Origin: Promethearchaeota archaeon
Lineage (GTDB): Archaea; Asgardarchaeota; Lokiarchaeia; Sigynarchaeales; SOKP01
DNA length: 19,170 nucleotides
Direction of reading: 5' to 3'
Assembly: GCA_019894735.1 (NCBI GenBank)
Contig: JAGXOB010000028.1
Span: 1 to 19,170, forward strand
Of the stretch, positions 1 through 8,466 are shown piece by piece. The translations under genes and the position numbers were made by a program. The number at the start of each line of letters is the position of its first letter. Position 1 is the first letter of the stretch. Under the pieces are notes generated by a model that searched no databases, had not been told where the DNA came from, and worked only from the letters and a program-made list of their open reading frames with translations.

Positions 1-3000
1 CTCTTGATCGTAATATCCTCCAAACGAAGTCGATAGACGAGATTTCTTCCTTTTTCTTAGGATCAATGAAATACCTACAATTATTCCGATTGCGACTATC
101 ACCCCAACAATAATTAATATCAAGATAAAATCTAACTGTAGAGAGGGTTGGATTAACATTGCTATTATAAAATATTCAGATTCTCCTTCGCTATCAAAAA
201 CAGTAATCATCAAGATTGCTAAATAACCATCCCCAGTTACGCTATCGTATTGAGACGCTGTTGAAAGTTGTTTTGTCCCAGTTATGGAGGGGAAATTCAT
301 AGTAAAGGGTATAGTAAATCTTCCATTATGAGTGTTTGAACTTGCTACGTAAGCCATATTAGAATAAATATTAGTTCTTGGTGTTATGGGCACAATCATA
401 TTATCTTCAGAAATTGATACAATAAAGAGATTAACAGACACCATCATTTCGGAACTGTCTTGATCCTCATAATTAACTGAATCTGTTAAGTTTATTTCAA
501 AATCTAATTGATTTCCCTGGGACACCGGAATAACACTTACACTATCTTCTGTGTGAGTTTCATCAAAATGAATCAATTGAGAACCGTCTATTAGTACACT
601 TGAAGTTTCTTCAACGAATTCAGGGGGATTGTTTACGATTTCTGAAACTAATCTTGGTGAATGAGGATTGTAATAATTAAAAGTTGGATTGTAAGGTAGA
701 ATGTAGAATGTAGCGAAACCAGATGGATCAGTAGAAGTTGGACTATAACTATACGAGTATTCGAATTGATTAGGAGGTGAATTAGATAACACATATGTTT
801 TATTGATTGTACCTTGTTCATTATAATAAGAAAATGGTAATATTGACAAGTATGATGTAACATTATAACTGGTCCTATCAAGCGTAGCGTCAATATCTAA
901 CGAATCGAACCCATTTCTTTCTATATCAGTAGTGCTAAAAATACTTGAAATTTGTGGTATTTCGGTAGAATCGTAATATAAAAGTCTGGAGATTTTATAG
1001 TAGGTATTACCTCCATATGTAAGGTTTACTTTAATAGTATATGGTTTATCACTTGTGGAGGGTAGAGAAAATACAGTATTGATGGAAATCCCATCTGAGC
1101 TCGAGATCATGTCTACGATATCAGAGTACACATCGTTTTCTACTGAAACATTTAAATAAGCATTTAGATAAGCTGAGTCAATTGGTACCTCTCCAATTTG
1201 ATCTTTAATAAAAATTGTTACGTTAAGTTGAGAAGATGGCGTACTTTCAGAAGGTAGAGAAATATCAATTGATACGTTTTCAGCATCTAAGAAATAATTC
1301 ATTAGGTTTCTTGTTAAGAATTGATGATCTTGGCCGTAAGAAGGTGATTCGTATAATTCAGTAGCCCAATGCAGATCACCAAAAGCCACGAAACGACCTC
1401 CTCCATTGGTTCTATTATCATACGCTGCAGCAACTGCCTTCCCATTTGATGCAGCAATAATCTCTGCAGATCCAGTAACGGTTAAAGTGCTTCCGTAATT
1501 CCATATAAATTTACTTACATCTTGAAATATGAGTGTATGATTTAAATCTGTTATGGCTTGAGAACTCACCGTTGTTCCAAGTCCGACCCAAGTTTCGTCA
1601 GCAACATTTTCCTCATTTATTTCTACCCCCAAATTAAGAAACGAAAAAAGATCATTTACATTTTCAACGCATAAATCTTGGTATCTCGTACCCAAAAATA
1701 GAATATTACCTCCATTATCAAAATAGGCTTTCAAATTTTTAAATTCAAGAGGATTAAATGGTAAAAAAGGATTTTGTAACACAATCAAATCGTATTGAGC
1801 TAAAAGTTCTTCGGTTAATATAGTATTACTCGTAGATCTATCATAATTTGGGGTCCAAAATTCTGCTAAATAATCAATTGAGATATTTAAATCAGCAATA
1901 TCTCTCATCCAATTATAATAATCCATTTGATAGAACGAAAGTTCAGAGTACCAATCATTAAGCCCATGGTAAGATTCCATTAAGATTTTATATTCTGGTT
2001 GTTGAACTTCAATCGTAACGATAATTTTATCATATACCCTGACTTCAGACGTAATATTTACTTCAAACATCCTTGTTCCTGGAGCAGCATCTGATTCTAT
2101 CTCTACGTTGAATGCTATAGTATCAGTGTAGACAATTTGAGACTTATCTGTGGATAAGGATAATCCATCTATAATATTTGGAATATTGATGTCTAAAGTG
2201 ATATTCTCACTAGAAATAACTGTTAAATTAAATACTTGGTGATCTCCTGGAAACTGTATCAAATCGAAAGGTTTTACAGGTAATACATTAGGAGTAATTT
2301 TAGCAATGTCATTAACATCCGTATATGTCGTATTTATATAATCTAAATACATAAGTGAAGCAGAAACATTGATCAATCCATATCCGGACTTTAAATATTC
2401 AGCATCGTCAACATTAGGGAGCGATTGTGCGCCTTCTAAAAGAGCAATTCTCGCAGTTTCAGGAGTCAATAAAGGATACGCTTGTTTCAAGATCGCTAAA
2501 GCCCCAGCAACCATAGGGCATGACATACTTGTTCCACTTAAAGGTAGATAATCCCCATCACCTATATACTCAAAATAATCTCCAATTAAACGATATTCAT
2601 CTGATATTGCTGATTCTGGTGCCTCTGCGGAAATAATATTTACCCCCGGAGCAACAATATCTGGATAACTCAAATATGACAATGAGGGCCCCCAGCTACT
2701 AAAGGAAGCTAAATTATTATTACTATCTGAAGCACCTACGGAAATTACGTCTATACCAGACGCGGGAGATCCACCAGATAAATATTCAGGTCCTGAATTT
2801 CCTGCAGATGACACGCAAATTACGCCAAGTTCGGTAGCCGCAGCAAGCGCTTGTATCATAGGGTCACTCGCAATAGGGTAACTATCTCCAAAACTCATAG
2901 AGAGAATGTCGGCGCCCACTGTGTTGACACTCCATTGAATCGCACTAATAACATCGCCTTCTTCTAAACCGGAAAGGCCACCTGATTTTGCGTTTATCAG

Positions 3001-3804
3001 AGATACTCCTGGAGCAACTCCTCTATACTTCCCGTTTGAGGCACTACCGTTTCCTCCAATGATGCCTGCAACATGCGTTCCATGACCGTAGTAATCATAA
3101 ACTTCAAACGAAAATTCATCTGATACAAAACTTTCACTCGCTACTATGTTTAAATCGGGGTGTTCATAAATACCAGTATCGAGAACAGCAACTTTAACTC
3201 CAGTGCCATCGTAAGCCAGATTTTCGGCCCCTATTGCCGGTAACCACCAATTAGGATAATTATTGTTACTCAATGCACTGGTTTCTGGAAGTTGTTCTAA
3301 GTAATAAGGTGACTTGTAATTTTTGGATTTGTAAACTTTTTTTAAGGTTAATTTTTCTTCCAAAATTTCCTTTTTAGCAAATAATTCATTAGGATCACAC
3401 TTTAGATAAACTGCTGGAATGATATCATAATTATCTATTATTTCGTACTCATTTAAAGTAGAATCTATTACTTCAATTCGCTCTGATTTTGAAGTTTCTT
3501 CTGTAAAAACCATAATTATTTTCATTTCATTAGCGTCAGATTCTTTGAGTAATTCGAAGCTATTAATTAAGAGGTCTCCAAATAGACTACCTTTTTGATT
3601 TAATATTAATGTCGAATCTTCGTCTTCATTATTTACATAGTCTGAAGTAATAAACGATAAATCGTTAATCTTCAACTCAATATCGCTAATACCAGAAGGA
3701 TTTGAGTTTACCAACAGGCTTGTTTCGAGAAATGGATTTAATGTCGAGCTAATAATCATAAAACCAATTAATAAAAATTTAGTTTTACTCCAAAGATTTT
3801 TCAT
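1..3804 (-). CDS. Secreted subtilisin-like (S8) serine protease, membrane anchored, 3' end outside window
   Basis: An uninterrupted frame of 1268 codons begins at the ATG at 3804 and runs off the left edge. Seen: a hydrophobic N-terminal signal-like segment (residues 9-28), an inhibitor-I9-like propeptide (about 92-165), then an S8 catalytic domain (about 195-470). The triad is Asp209 in VLDTG, His241 in GHGTHVAG and Ser426 in SGTSMS, with oxyanion Asn336 in SSAGNSG. After beta-rich segments, residues about 605-842 resemble a glutamine-amidotransferase-like (GldG/IFT52-like) fold, with YDLIVLQNP followed by GGNILFLG. More Ig-like sequence follows, then one membrane helix (about 1224-1249) and a basic stop-transfer stretch, RKRKKSR. 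Inferred: an extracellular protease held on the cell surface, digesting peptides or processing envelope proteins. The usual His after CP in the Ser motif is Met here (SCPMVAG). The true stop cannot be seen, but only a short tail is probably missing. Confidence 0.9.
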   Translation of the reverse strand, partial: MKNLWSKTKFLLIGFMIISSTLNPFLETSLLVNSNPSGISDIELKINDLSFITSDYVNNEDEDSTLILNQKGSLFGDLLINSFELLKESDANEMKIIMVFTEETSKSERIEVIDSTLNEYEIIDNYDIIPAVYLKCDPNELFAKKEILEEKLTLKKVYKSKNYKSPYYLEQLPETSALSNNNYPNWWLPAIGAENLAYDGTGVKVAVLDTGIYEHPDLNIVASESFVSDEFSFEVYDYYGHGTHVAGIIGGNGSASNGKYRGVAPGVSLINAKSGGLSGLEEGDVISAIQWSVNTVGADILSMSFGDSYPIASDPMIQALAAATELGVICVSSAGNSGPEYLSGGSPASGIDVISVGASDSNNNLASFSSWGPSLSYLSYPDIVAPGVNIISAEAPESAISDEYRLIGDYFEYIGDGDYLPLSGTSMSCPMVAGALAILKQAYPLLTPETARIALLEGAQSLPNVDDAEYLKSGYGLINVSASLMYLDYINTTYTDVNDIAKITPNVLPVKPFDLIQFPGDHQVFNLTVISSENITLDINIPNIIDGLSLSTDKSQIVYTDTIAFNVEIESDAAPGTRMFEVNITSEVRVYDKIIVTIEVQQPEYKILMESYHGLNDWYSELSFYQMDYYNWMRDIADLNISIDYLAEFWTPNYDRSTSNTILTEELLAQYDLIVLQNPFLPFNPLEFKNLKAYFDNGGNILFLGTRYQDLCVENVNDLFSFLNLGVEINEENVADETWVGLGTTVSSQAITDLNHTLIFQDVSKFIWNYGSTLTVTGSAEIIAASNGKAVAAAYDNRTNGGGRFVAFGDLHWATELYESPSYGQDHQFLTRNLMNYFLDAENVSIDISLPSESTPSSQLNVTIFIKDQIGEVPIDSAYLNAYLNVSVENDVYSDIVDMISSSDGISINTVFSLPSTSDKPYTIKVNLTYGGNTYYKISRLLYYDSTEIPQISSIFSTTDIERNGFDSLDIDATLDRTSYNVTSYLSILPFSYYNEQGTINKTYVLSNSPPNQFEYSYSYSPTSTDPSGFATFYILPYNPTFNYYNPHSPRLVSEIVNNPPEFVEETSSVLIDGSQLIHFDETHTEDSVSVIPVSQGNQLDFEINLTDSVNYEDQDSSEMMVSVNLFIVSISEDNMIVPITPRTNIYSNMAYVASSNTHNGRFTIPFTMNFPSITGTKQLSTASQYDSVTGDGYLAILMITVFDSEGESEYFIIAMLIQPSLQLDFILILIIVGVIVAIGIIVGISLILRKRKKSRLSTSFGGYYDQE

Positions 3805-3953
3805 AGTCTTCAAATAACAAAATAGCTATTTAATTCTAACTTTAATAGTTAAAAAACCATAATTTTTTTTAGAAATACATTATTATAAAATCTACAGCTA
3901 ACGATCTTTAATCTGTCTGTAAAGTGCAGAATCGAATAAAATTTTTTTCATAA

Positions 3954-4025
3954 GGGGCTGTGGATTAGTCGCAGATCGTTCGCTTGGCATGCGAAAGGCC
4001 GGGGGTTCAATTCCCCCCAGCTCCA
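3954..4025 (+). tRNA. tRNA-Ala (anticodon GGC)
   Basis: The sequence folds as a complete cloverleaf. The acceptor GGGGCTG pairs with CAGCTCC (one G-U), the D stem GATT pairs with GATC, the anticodon stem TTCGC pairs with GCGAA, and the T stem GGGGG closes the TTCAATT loop with CCCCC. The anticodon loop TTGGCAT puts GGC at 3986-3988, reading GCC and GCU alanine codons. The discriminator is A at 4025 and CCA is not encoded. There is no intron. A short T run (4029-4033) follows and could end transcription. It is flanked by a divergent protease gene and a co-directional racemase-family gene. Confidence 0.95.
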
Positions 4026-4074
4026 CTATTTTTACATTATAAAAAAGTTTTAATCAAAAATAATTAAATCATTT

Positions 4075-4096
4075 TCGTGAAATTCCGGTTTCACGA
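4075..4096. repeat. Perfect 8-bp inverted repeat between tRNA-Ala and the racemase-family gene
   Basis: TCGTGAAA (4075-4082) and TTTCACGA (4089-4096) are exact reverse complements around a 6-base TTCCGG loop. The repeat lies 15 bp ahead of the probable TATA box of the next gene and about 50 bp after the tRNA. It could be a regulator-binding site or a structured 3' element of the tRNA transcript. It has no long T run right behind it, so it is not a clear terminator. Confidence 0.5.
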
Positions 4097-4110
4097 AGAT
4101 TTTATGTATT

Positions 4111-4118
4111 TTTATAAG
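4111..4118 (+). promoter_or_regulatory. Probable TATA box for the racemase-family gene
   Basis: TTTATAAG matches an archaeal TATA element. Transcription would be expected to start about 26 bases downstream, near 4141, just ahead of the ATG at 4148. This argues for the ATG over the TTG at 4139, which would fall at or before the transcript start. Confidence 0.4.
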
Positions 4119-4147
4119 TTAAAAAATCTTAGTTTAACTTGAATAAA

Positions 4148-4834
4148 ATGAAAAAAATTGGAATATTAGGAGGAATGTCGTATGAATCCACCATCAAATA
4201 CTACGATTTGATTCTTCAGAAATATTATGATAGATACCAAGATTATAATTATCCAGAAATTCTAATTTATAGCCTAAATTTTCAAAAAGTAATCGATTAC
4301 GAGTTGGGTGTCGAAGAAGGTATTTATGTGGAGTATTTGATGACTGGTATCAATTCCCTGCAAAAAGGGGGAGTAGATTTTATAGTTATGGCCGCAAATT
4401 CACCTCATGCGGTTTATGACGAACTAATTCAAAAGTCGAAAGTCCCAATACTAAGTATTGTAGAAGTAACAGCAGAAAAAGCGCAACAAGAGAATTTAAG
4501 AGAGGTTTTATTGTTGGGAATTAAATATACGATGCAAGCACCTTTCTACAAAGATTATTTTGCGAAGTTAGGCATGGAGGTCATAACACCTTCAGATTCA
4601 GAACAGGATCTAGTAAATCGAATCATATTTGATGAGTTAGTAATTGGTGAGTTTACAAAGAAGAGCAAACAGATGCTCTTACAAATTATAAATAATTACA
4701 ATGTAGATGGCGTTATTCTTGGGTGTACTGAATTACCTTTAATACTCCAACAAAACGATTCTGACTTAACATTACTCGACACAGTGGAAATTCATGTAGA
4801 AGCCGCATTAGAATATTGCTTAGATCAGAGTTGA
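4148..4834 (+). CDS. Aspartate/glutamate racemase-family protein with first catalytic residue missing
   Basis: A 228-residue protein of normal family length and clear similarity to the YgeA/AspR type. The N-terminal IGILGGMSYEST matches the family's GILGGMSxEST motif, and IFDELVIGEF and LGCTEL are also typical. Family members use two residues to move the alpha proton: Cys or Thr near position 83 and Cys near 193-197. Here Cys193 is kept in GCTEL, but the first site reads MAANSPH, with Ala83 where E. coli YgeA has Thr83 and Pyrococcus AspR has Cys82. Known: the family makes D-aspartate or D-glutamate, or interconverts related acids. Inferred: one-sided deprotonation only, a water-assisted variant, or a related activity. 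The TTG at 4139 would add three residues (reading MNK if TTG initiates) and is less likely. It stands alone, 105 bp ahead of the transporter gene. Confidence 0.85.
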   Translation: MKKIGILGGMSYESTIKYYDLILQKYYDRYQDYNYPEILIYSLNFQKVIDYELGVEEGIYVEYLMTGINSLQKGGVDFIVMAANSPHAVYDELIQKSKVPILSIVEVTAEKAQQENLREVLLLGIKYTMQAPFYKDYFAKLGMEVITPSDSEQDLVNRIIFDELVIGEFTKKSKQMLLQIINNYNVDGVILGCTELPLILQQNDSDLTLLDTVEIHVEAALEYCLDQS

Positions 4835-4912
4835 AACACATGCATTCATACTTTCCGTACTTTCTTTGCATATTTTTAGTTGTTTGAAAGCTTTTTTAAT
4901 TCCCAACTGCTA

Positions 4913-4920
4913 TTTAATAA
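4913..4920 (+). promoter_or_regulatory. Possible TATA box for the MFS gene
   Basis: TTTAATAA is centred about 26 bases before 4943, so transcription would start almost at the GTG at 4940 and give a leaderless message. A second AT-rich candidate, ATATAAAA at 4923-4930, overlaps and makes the assignment uncertain. Confidence 0.3.
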
Positions 4921-4939
4921 TTAATATAAAAATGATTAA

Positions 4940-7222
4940 GTGGTAATTTCTATAGGACGCTTTAAGCTTACAAGGATTAAAATAAAGGATTTAACTCCAA
5001 TTATTTTAGTCATGTTATTACTATTCGTTTCAATAGCTTGTGCTAATATGTTAATTCCAAGTTATGGTGTTATACGATTTGAGTTTAATATACCTGAGGC
5101 GCTCATCGCAATTCCAGATTCGTTTTTTTTGCTAACCAGCGCTACGTTTGCTTTAATTTGGGGGTATTATACGGATAGAATTGATAGAACGAAAGTAATA
5201 ATAGCAGGTGCATTTTCCTGGACGTTGGGTATGATGCTGACGGGTTTTTCAACATCATTTATAATATTGGTGATTTCAAGAATGATAAGTGGAATCGGTT
5301 TGGGATGTGTAATACCAGTTGGTTATTCTATTATTTCCGACGCGATTCCACCGGATGAAAGATCTGGTTGGTTTGGTACGCTCGCAATTTTGAGCTCAAT
5401 TTCTAATGGTAGTGGCCAAGCTTTGTCTTCCTTTATTGGACCGATTTTAGGTTGGAGATTTCCGTTCTTTTTGTTATCAGGAATTAGTATTTTAATTGTA
5501 TGTGTTTTATTTTTTGTTAAAATCCCTCAGCGGGGAGCTAGTGAGAATGAATTACTAGATCTAGTCGAATTAAATTTAGAATATAGTTATAAAATATCAA
5601 AAAAAGATTTAAGCAATATACTGAAAAAAAAGACAAACAAATATTTAATCATCCAAGGCTTTTTCGCGATAATCCCAGGAACTCTTTTCGTTTATTTTAT
5701 GACGTCTATGCTTTCAACTCATTACTTTGAAATTTTACCCAGCGAAATTAGACTACAAACAGCTGCGATATTTGCTGGTCTATTAGGAGTAGGTTATCTA
5801 TTAGGAAATGCAATTATGTCGTATGTAGGTGATATGTTATTTCGAAAAAACAAAAAAAACAGAACTCGATTAGCAACAGCATGTATGGTGTTCAGTATTC
5901 CATTTATTCTTTTAATGCTATTTTCTATACAACCAATAAGCAGCGAAGTAGTTACTAATCTAAATTATCCCATCCCTATCCCCCCCGGGGATATGACATC
6001 ATATGTTTTTTTAACCATTTTAGAAATTTTTAAAGTTTCTCCAAGTTATATATATTATTTCATATTCGGGTTTATAGGAGCTGTGTTCAGTACAGGTTGG
6101 GTTTCAAATAAGAATGCAGTTATGGTAGATGTTAATCTTCCGGAGCATAAAGGCACTTCGACCTCTTTTTTTAGTCTCGCTGAACAGATAGGAAAAGGAG
6201 TTACATTATTGTTATCATTTTCTTTAATATCGCTTTTTGGGAGCGTGTTTAATATGATGCTCTTTGCGGTATTCCTTTGGGTACCCTCTGCTTTTCTTTG
6301 GTTTCTCGCGGGAAGATCTGTTGAAGTCGATATGGAAGTTAAATCTACAATTCTTTCTGAACGAAAGCAAGTTAATTTATTGGATTTTATCTTTGAACTA
6401 GAAATTCAAATGGATAGAGCTACTCAGAAAATACAAGATTCAAAGTACTACATCCTATCAGATTCGTTAAAATTTAATAAGTTGTTAGACGATGCTATTA
6501 CGATTTTAAGTTATTGTGAGAAGGAAGGAGAATTTAGAAGTATTACTAAAATAGAGAAACGAGCTCGTAATTTAAATATTAAAGCAACCTCAATCAAAGG
6601 GATGGCCAATCAAATATTCAAGATTCTTGAGTTAGAGGATTTAACTGCTAAAGAAATCGATATGCTCAATGAAGATTTAAGACAGATTATTTTTAAAATT
6701 GCAGAAGGAGAAAGAAGTACTTTTGGAGATCTTCAAATCCTCTATGAAGATGCTTATTTGAAAATAATCGAAGCTCGACTTTTAAGAAAAAACGATTTGA
6801 TTAAGAGCAGAACTAAAATCTTAGAAGCGATTAAAATCTACGAGAGAGTGAAAAATTTGTTAAGTGAACGATTAGACATCATATTAGACAATTCGGAGCT
6901 ACCTGATGAAGATAAATTTGTATACGAAAAAGAACAAGAACTTTTAGAAAAATGTTCTAAGGCATTAATAGAGACAAATAATTTGAAAGAAGAGTTCCAA
7001 GGCATATTCGAGAAATTAGAAGAAAAAGGAATTACTGAAAAAGATTTAAAAAAAATATCTGAACTCACACTTGAATATAATATTAACCTCTATAAAGTAA
7101 TTGTAGAAACTTTCGGTCAAGAGAGGAAGACTAAAGACACTATATTAGAGGTTTTAAATGAAATAGATGCAATTTTTAACGATTACGACAAGTTAAAGGA
7201 ATTAGAAATGAAAGTGTTTTAA
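4940..7222 (+). CDS. MFS transporter fused to a long helical cytoplasmic domain
   Basis: 760 residues. The first 455 or so form a major facilitator superfamily transporter of about 12 membrane helices. The hallmark motif A, GYYTDRIDRTK (residues 75-85), lies between helices 2 and 3, followed by an Arg- and Gly-rich helix 4 segment, SRMISGIGLG. The order resembles the Spinster-like group of MFS proteins, but the substrate cannot be told. After the last membrane helix come about 304 polar, Glu/Lys-rich, strongly helical residues (about 457-760) with coiled-coil character. This makes the protein nearly twice the usual 400-450. The start is a GTG; the ATG at 4932 is out of frame and stops after four codons, and the next in-frame ATG lies inside helix 1. 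Inferred: the tail is a cytoplasmic sensor, oligomerisation arm or scaffold. No known soluble domain was recognised in it. Confidence 0.85.
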   Translation: MVISIGRFKLTRIKIKDLTPIILVMLLLFVSIACANMLIPSYGVIRFEFNIPEALIAIPDSFFLLTSATFALIWGYYTDRIDRTKVIIAGAFSWTLGMMLTGFSTSFIILVISRMISGIGLGCVIPVGYSIISDAIPPDERSGWFGTLAILSSISNGSGQALSSFIGPILGWRFPFFLLSGISILIVCVLFFVKIPQRGASENELLDLVELNLEYSYKISKKDLSNILKKKTNKYLIIQGFFAIIPGTLFVYFMTSMLSTHYFEILPSEIRLQTAAIFAGLLGVGYLLGNAIMSYVGDMLFRKNKKNRTRLATACMVFSIPFILLMLFSIQPISSEVVTNLNYPIPIPPGDMTSYVFLTILEIFKVSPSYIYYFIFGFIGAVFSTGWVSNKNAVMVDVNLPEHKGTSTSFFSLAEQIGKGVTLLLSFSLISLFGSVFNMMLFAVFLWVPSAFLWFLAGRSVEVDMEVKSTILSERKQVNLLDFIFELEIQMDRATQKIQDSKYYILSDSLKFNKLLDDAITILSYCEKEGEFRSITKIEKRARNLNIKATSIKGMANQIFKILELEDLTAKEIDMLNEDLRQIIFKIAEGERSTFGDLQILYEDAYLKIIEARLLRKNDLIKSRTKILEAIKIYERVKNLLSERLDIILDNSELPDEDKFVYEKEQELLEKCSKALIETNNLKEEFQGIFEKLEEKGITEKDLKKISELTLEYNINLYKVIVETFGQERKTKDTILEVLNEIDAIFNDYDKLKELEMKVF

Positions 7223-7241
7223 ATTATTATTCTGTCCTTTT

Positions 7242-7544
7242 CTAGTTGTTTAAAAACTCTGACTTTAAAATTTCTTTATAATCCGTTCTTTCGTTATCTA
7301 CTAACTCCTGGGTATTTTTTCCTCTATGGTTATAGTTATCAGGACTATCATTATTTGAGAATAAATTTACTAGCAAAATTAAACAATTTTTAAGTTCTAG
7401 ATCGTTCGTTCTTCCCGAATTAAAGTTATTCATAATTTTGATAAGGAGATTGCTTAACCAAACCTTATTAAATTGAGATAAGTCGATCTCCTCATCCTTA
7501 GATTTTCTATTGTAAAAATCTAAGATATTTTCTACGCAATCCAT
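7242..7544 (-). CDS. Small hypothetical protein, mostly helical
   Basis: A 100-residue frame from the ATG at 7544, convergent with the transporter gene (19 bp between stops). The protein is rich in Asn, Leu and Asp/Glu, with a helical N-terminal two thirds (about 1-65) and a polar, probably disordered tail containing NNDSPDNYNHRGKN. No motif, membrane segment or metal site was recognised. Base composition matches the surroundings. It is in line with the two minus-strand genes upstream but separated from them by 198 bp, so it probably has its own promoter. It is short enough that chance cannot be ruled out; the opposite strand shows no competing frame. Confidence 0.5.
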   Translation of the reverse strand: MDCVENILDFYNRKSKDEEIDLSQFNKVWLSNLLIKIMNNFNSGRTNDLELKNCLILLVNLFSNNDSPDNYNHRGKNTQELVDNERTDYKEILKSEFLNN

Positions 7545-7567
7545 TTTAAATTTATTCCTATACCCTT

Positions 7568-7614
7568 ATGAGAAATCAAGAGTTACATGAATTTGCGCTC
7601 TTGAAAAAACTCAT
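7568..7614. repeat. Long imperfect hairpin in intergenic DNA
   Basis: ATGAG (7568-7572) pairs with CTCAT (7610-7614), and TCAAGAG (7576-7582) pairs with CTCTTGA (7598-7604). An AAA/AAAAA internal loop separates the two helices and a 15-base loop closes the end. It lies in the 198-bp gap between two minus-strand genes. No T tract follows on the minus strand, so a terminator role is weak. It could be an operator, an RNA element or chance. Confidence 0.4.
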
Positions 7615-7742
7615 GATCTGTAATATTCTATTTACTGATACATGATAATATGAGTATAAAAACATTTTTGACTAGATGTCGCAAGAGAAAAAAGAAGATA
7701 ACTTAAAGTTATACGAAGAACCATAAAAGTAGAAAAGGTTTA

Positions 7743-8297
7743 TTATATGTCTACTTCAACACTTTCTATAAAGGAATCGATAGCTTGTTCAAGATCGATT
7801 AAATCCTCTACTTCTTTTATATCAGAGCTAGCAATTCTATTTAGAAATTCTTTTAACAGTTTTTCTTTCTCTTTATCTTGAGGAAAGATTAGACTACTTT
7901 TGTAATGCTCATAATCCAAGATATTAGTAAACACCAAGAAGAGTATCTCAATATGGCTGTATTCAACCAAACTTTGAAGCTTATCTTTCGTAATGAGAGT
8001 TTTTGTTTGATCTTTGTAAAATCCGCTAAGATCATTATAATAGTTAGTAATTCGAGCGATATTATCTAATTGAGCTAGGAGTGCTGCTTGGCTAATTGGA
8101 GTATCGTCAGAATACATAATTTCAAAATATGCGTTAATGAAATCTTTCAATTTTTGGAGCTTTTGTTGGAAAACTCTTGTTTTGACTATTCGAGTAAACA
8201 TTGGGCTCTCTTTATCTTTGTAAAACTTTAATTCAAACTTAACAATAGCTAAGATATCGAGAAATAATTCCTTTATATCAATATTAACTTTTTCCAT
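7743..8297 (-). CDS. Hypothetical all-helical protein
   Basis: 184 residues from the ATG at 8297. The sequence is rich in Leu, Ile, Lys, Asp and Glu and appears almost wholly helical, with no signal peptide or clear membrane helix. The most hydrophobic stretch is IEILFLVFTNIL near residue 115. The tail (about 150-184) is acidic and ends EVDI. No catalytic or metal-binding motif was recognised. It sits between the 100-residue protein and the nucleotidyltransferase-like gene, all on the same strand, but gaps of 198 and 169 bp argue against one tight operon. The length and unbroken frame make it a convincing gene of unknown function, probably cytoplasmic. Confidence 0.75.
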   Translation of the reverse strand: MEKVNIDIKELFLDILAIVKFELKFYKDKESPMFTRIVKTRVFQQKLQKLKDFINAYFEIMYSDDTPISQAALLAQLDNIARITNYYNDLSGFYKDQTKTLITKDKLQSLVEYSHIEILFLVFTNILDYEHYKSSLIFPQDKEKEKLLKEFLNRIASSDIKEVEDLIDLEQAIDSFIESVEVDI

Positions 8298-8339
8298 TTT
8301 AATAGCAGTAAATTGTAAGTGAATTTTTATTTCTAATAA

Positions 8340-8393
8340 CTAATATACCTTTGATAATTTAAAAATATACTATCTAAAGAATTCTAATATACC
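8340..8393 (-). promoter_or_regulatory. Repeated TATA-like decamer upstream of the 184-residue protein
   Basis: CTAATATACC occurs at 8340-8349 and again at 8384-8393. On the minus strand both read GGTATATTAG, a TATA-like element. The nearer copy would place a start site about 20 bases before the ATG at 8297. They may be tandem promoters or duplicated binding sites, but AT-richness makes chance repeats possible. Confidence 0.3.
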
Positions 8394-8466
8394 AATTAAT
8401 ATAATTTTTAAGTTTAGATATTTCACAAAAAGTTCAGATGGCATAAACTTATACTATTACTCGTAA

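Noticed and set aside
648..893. An open frame of 81 codons on the minus strand.
   Set aside because: It lies in another frame inside the protease gene, whose frame is continuous and carries clear family motifs; its low-complexity Ile/Leu/His content is typical of an off-frame reading.
2369..2551. A 60-codon plus-strand frame.
   Set aside because: It is antisense to the catalytic serine region of the protease, with no start signal and no recognisable product.
3805..3953. The 149-bp gap between the protease and the tRNA as a home for another small gene.
   Set aside because: Only very AT-rich sequence with several possible TATA elements (for example TTATAAAA at 3883-3890) was seen; no convincing frame or RNA fold.
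4932..4946. The ATG at 4932 as the MFS start.
   Set aside because: It is out of frame with the transporter and meets a stop after four codons.
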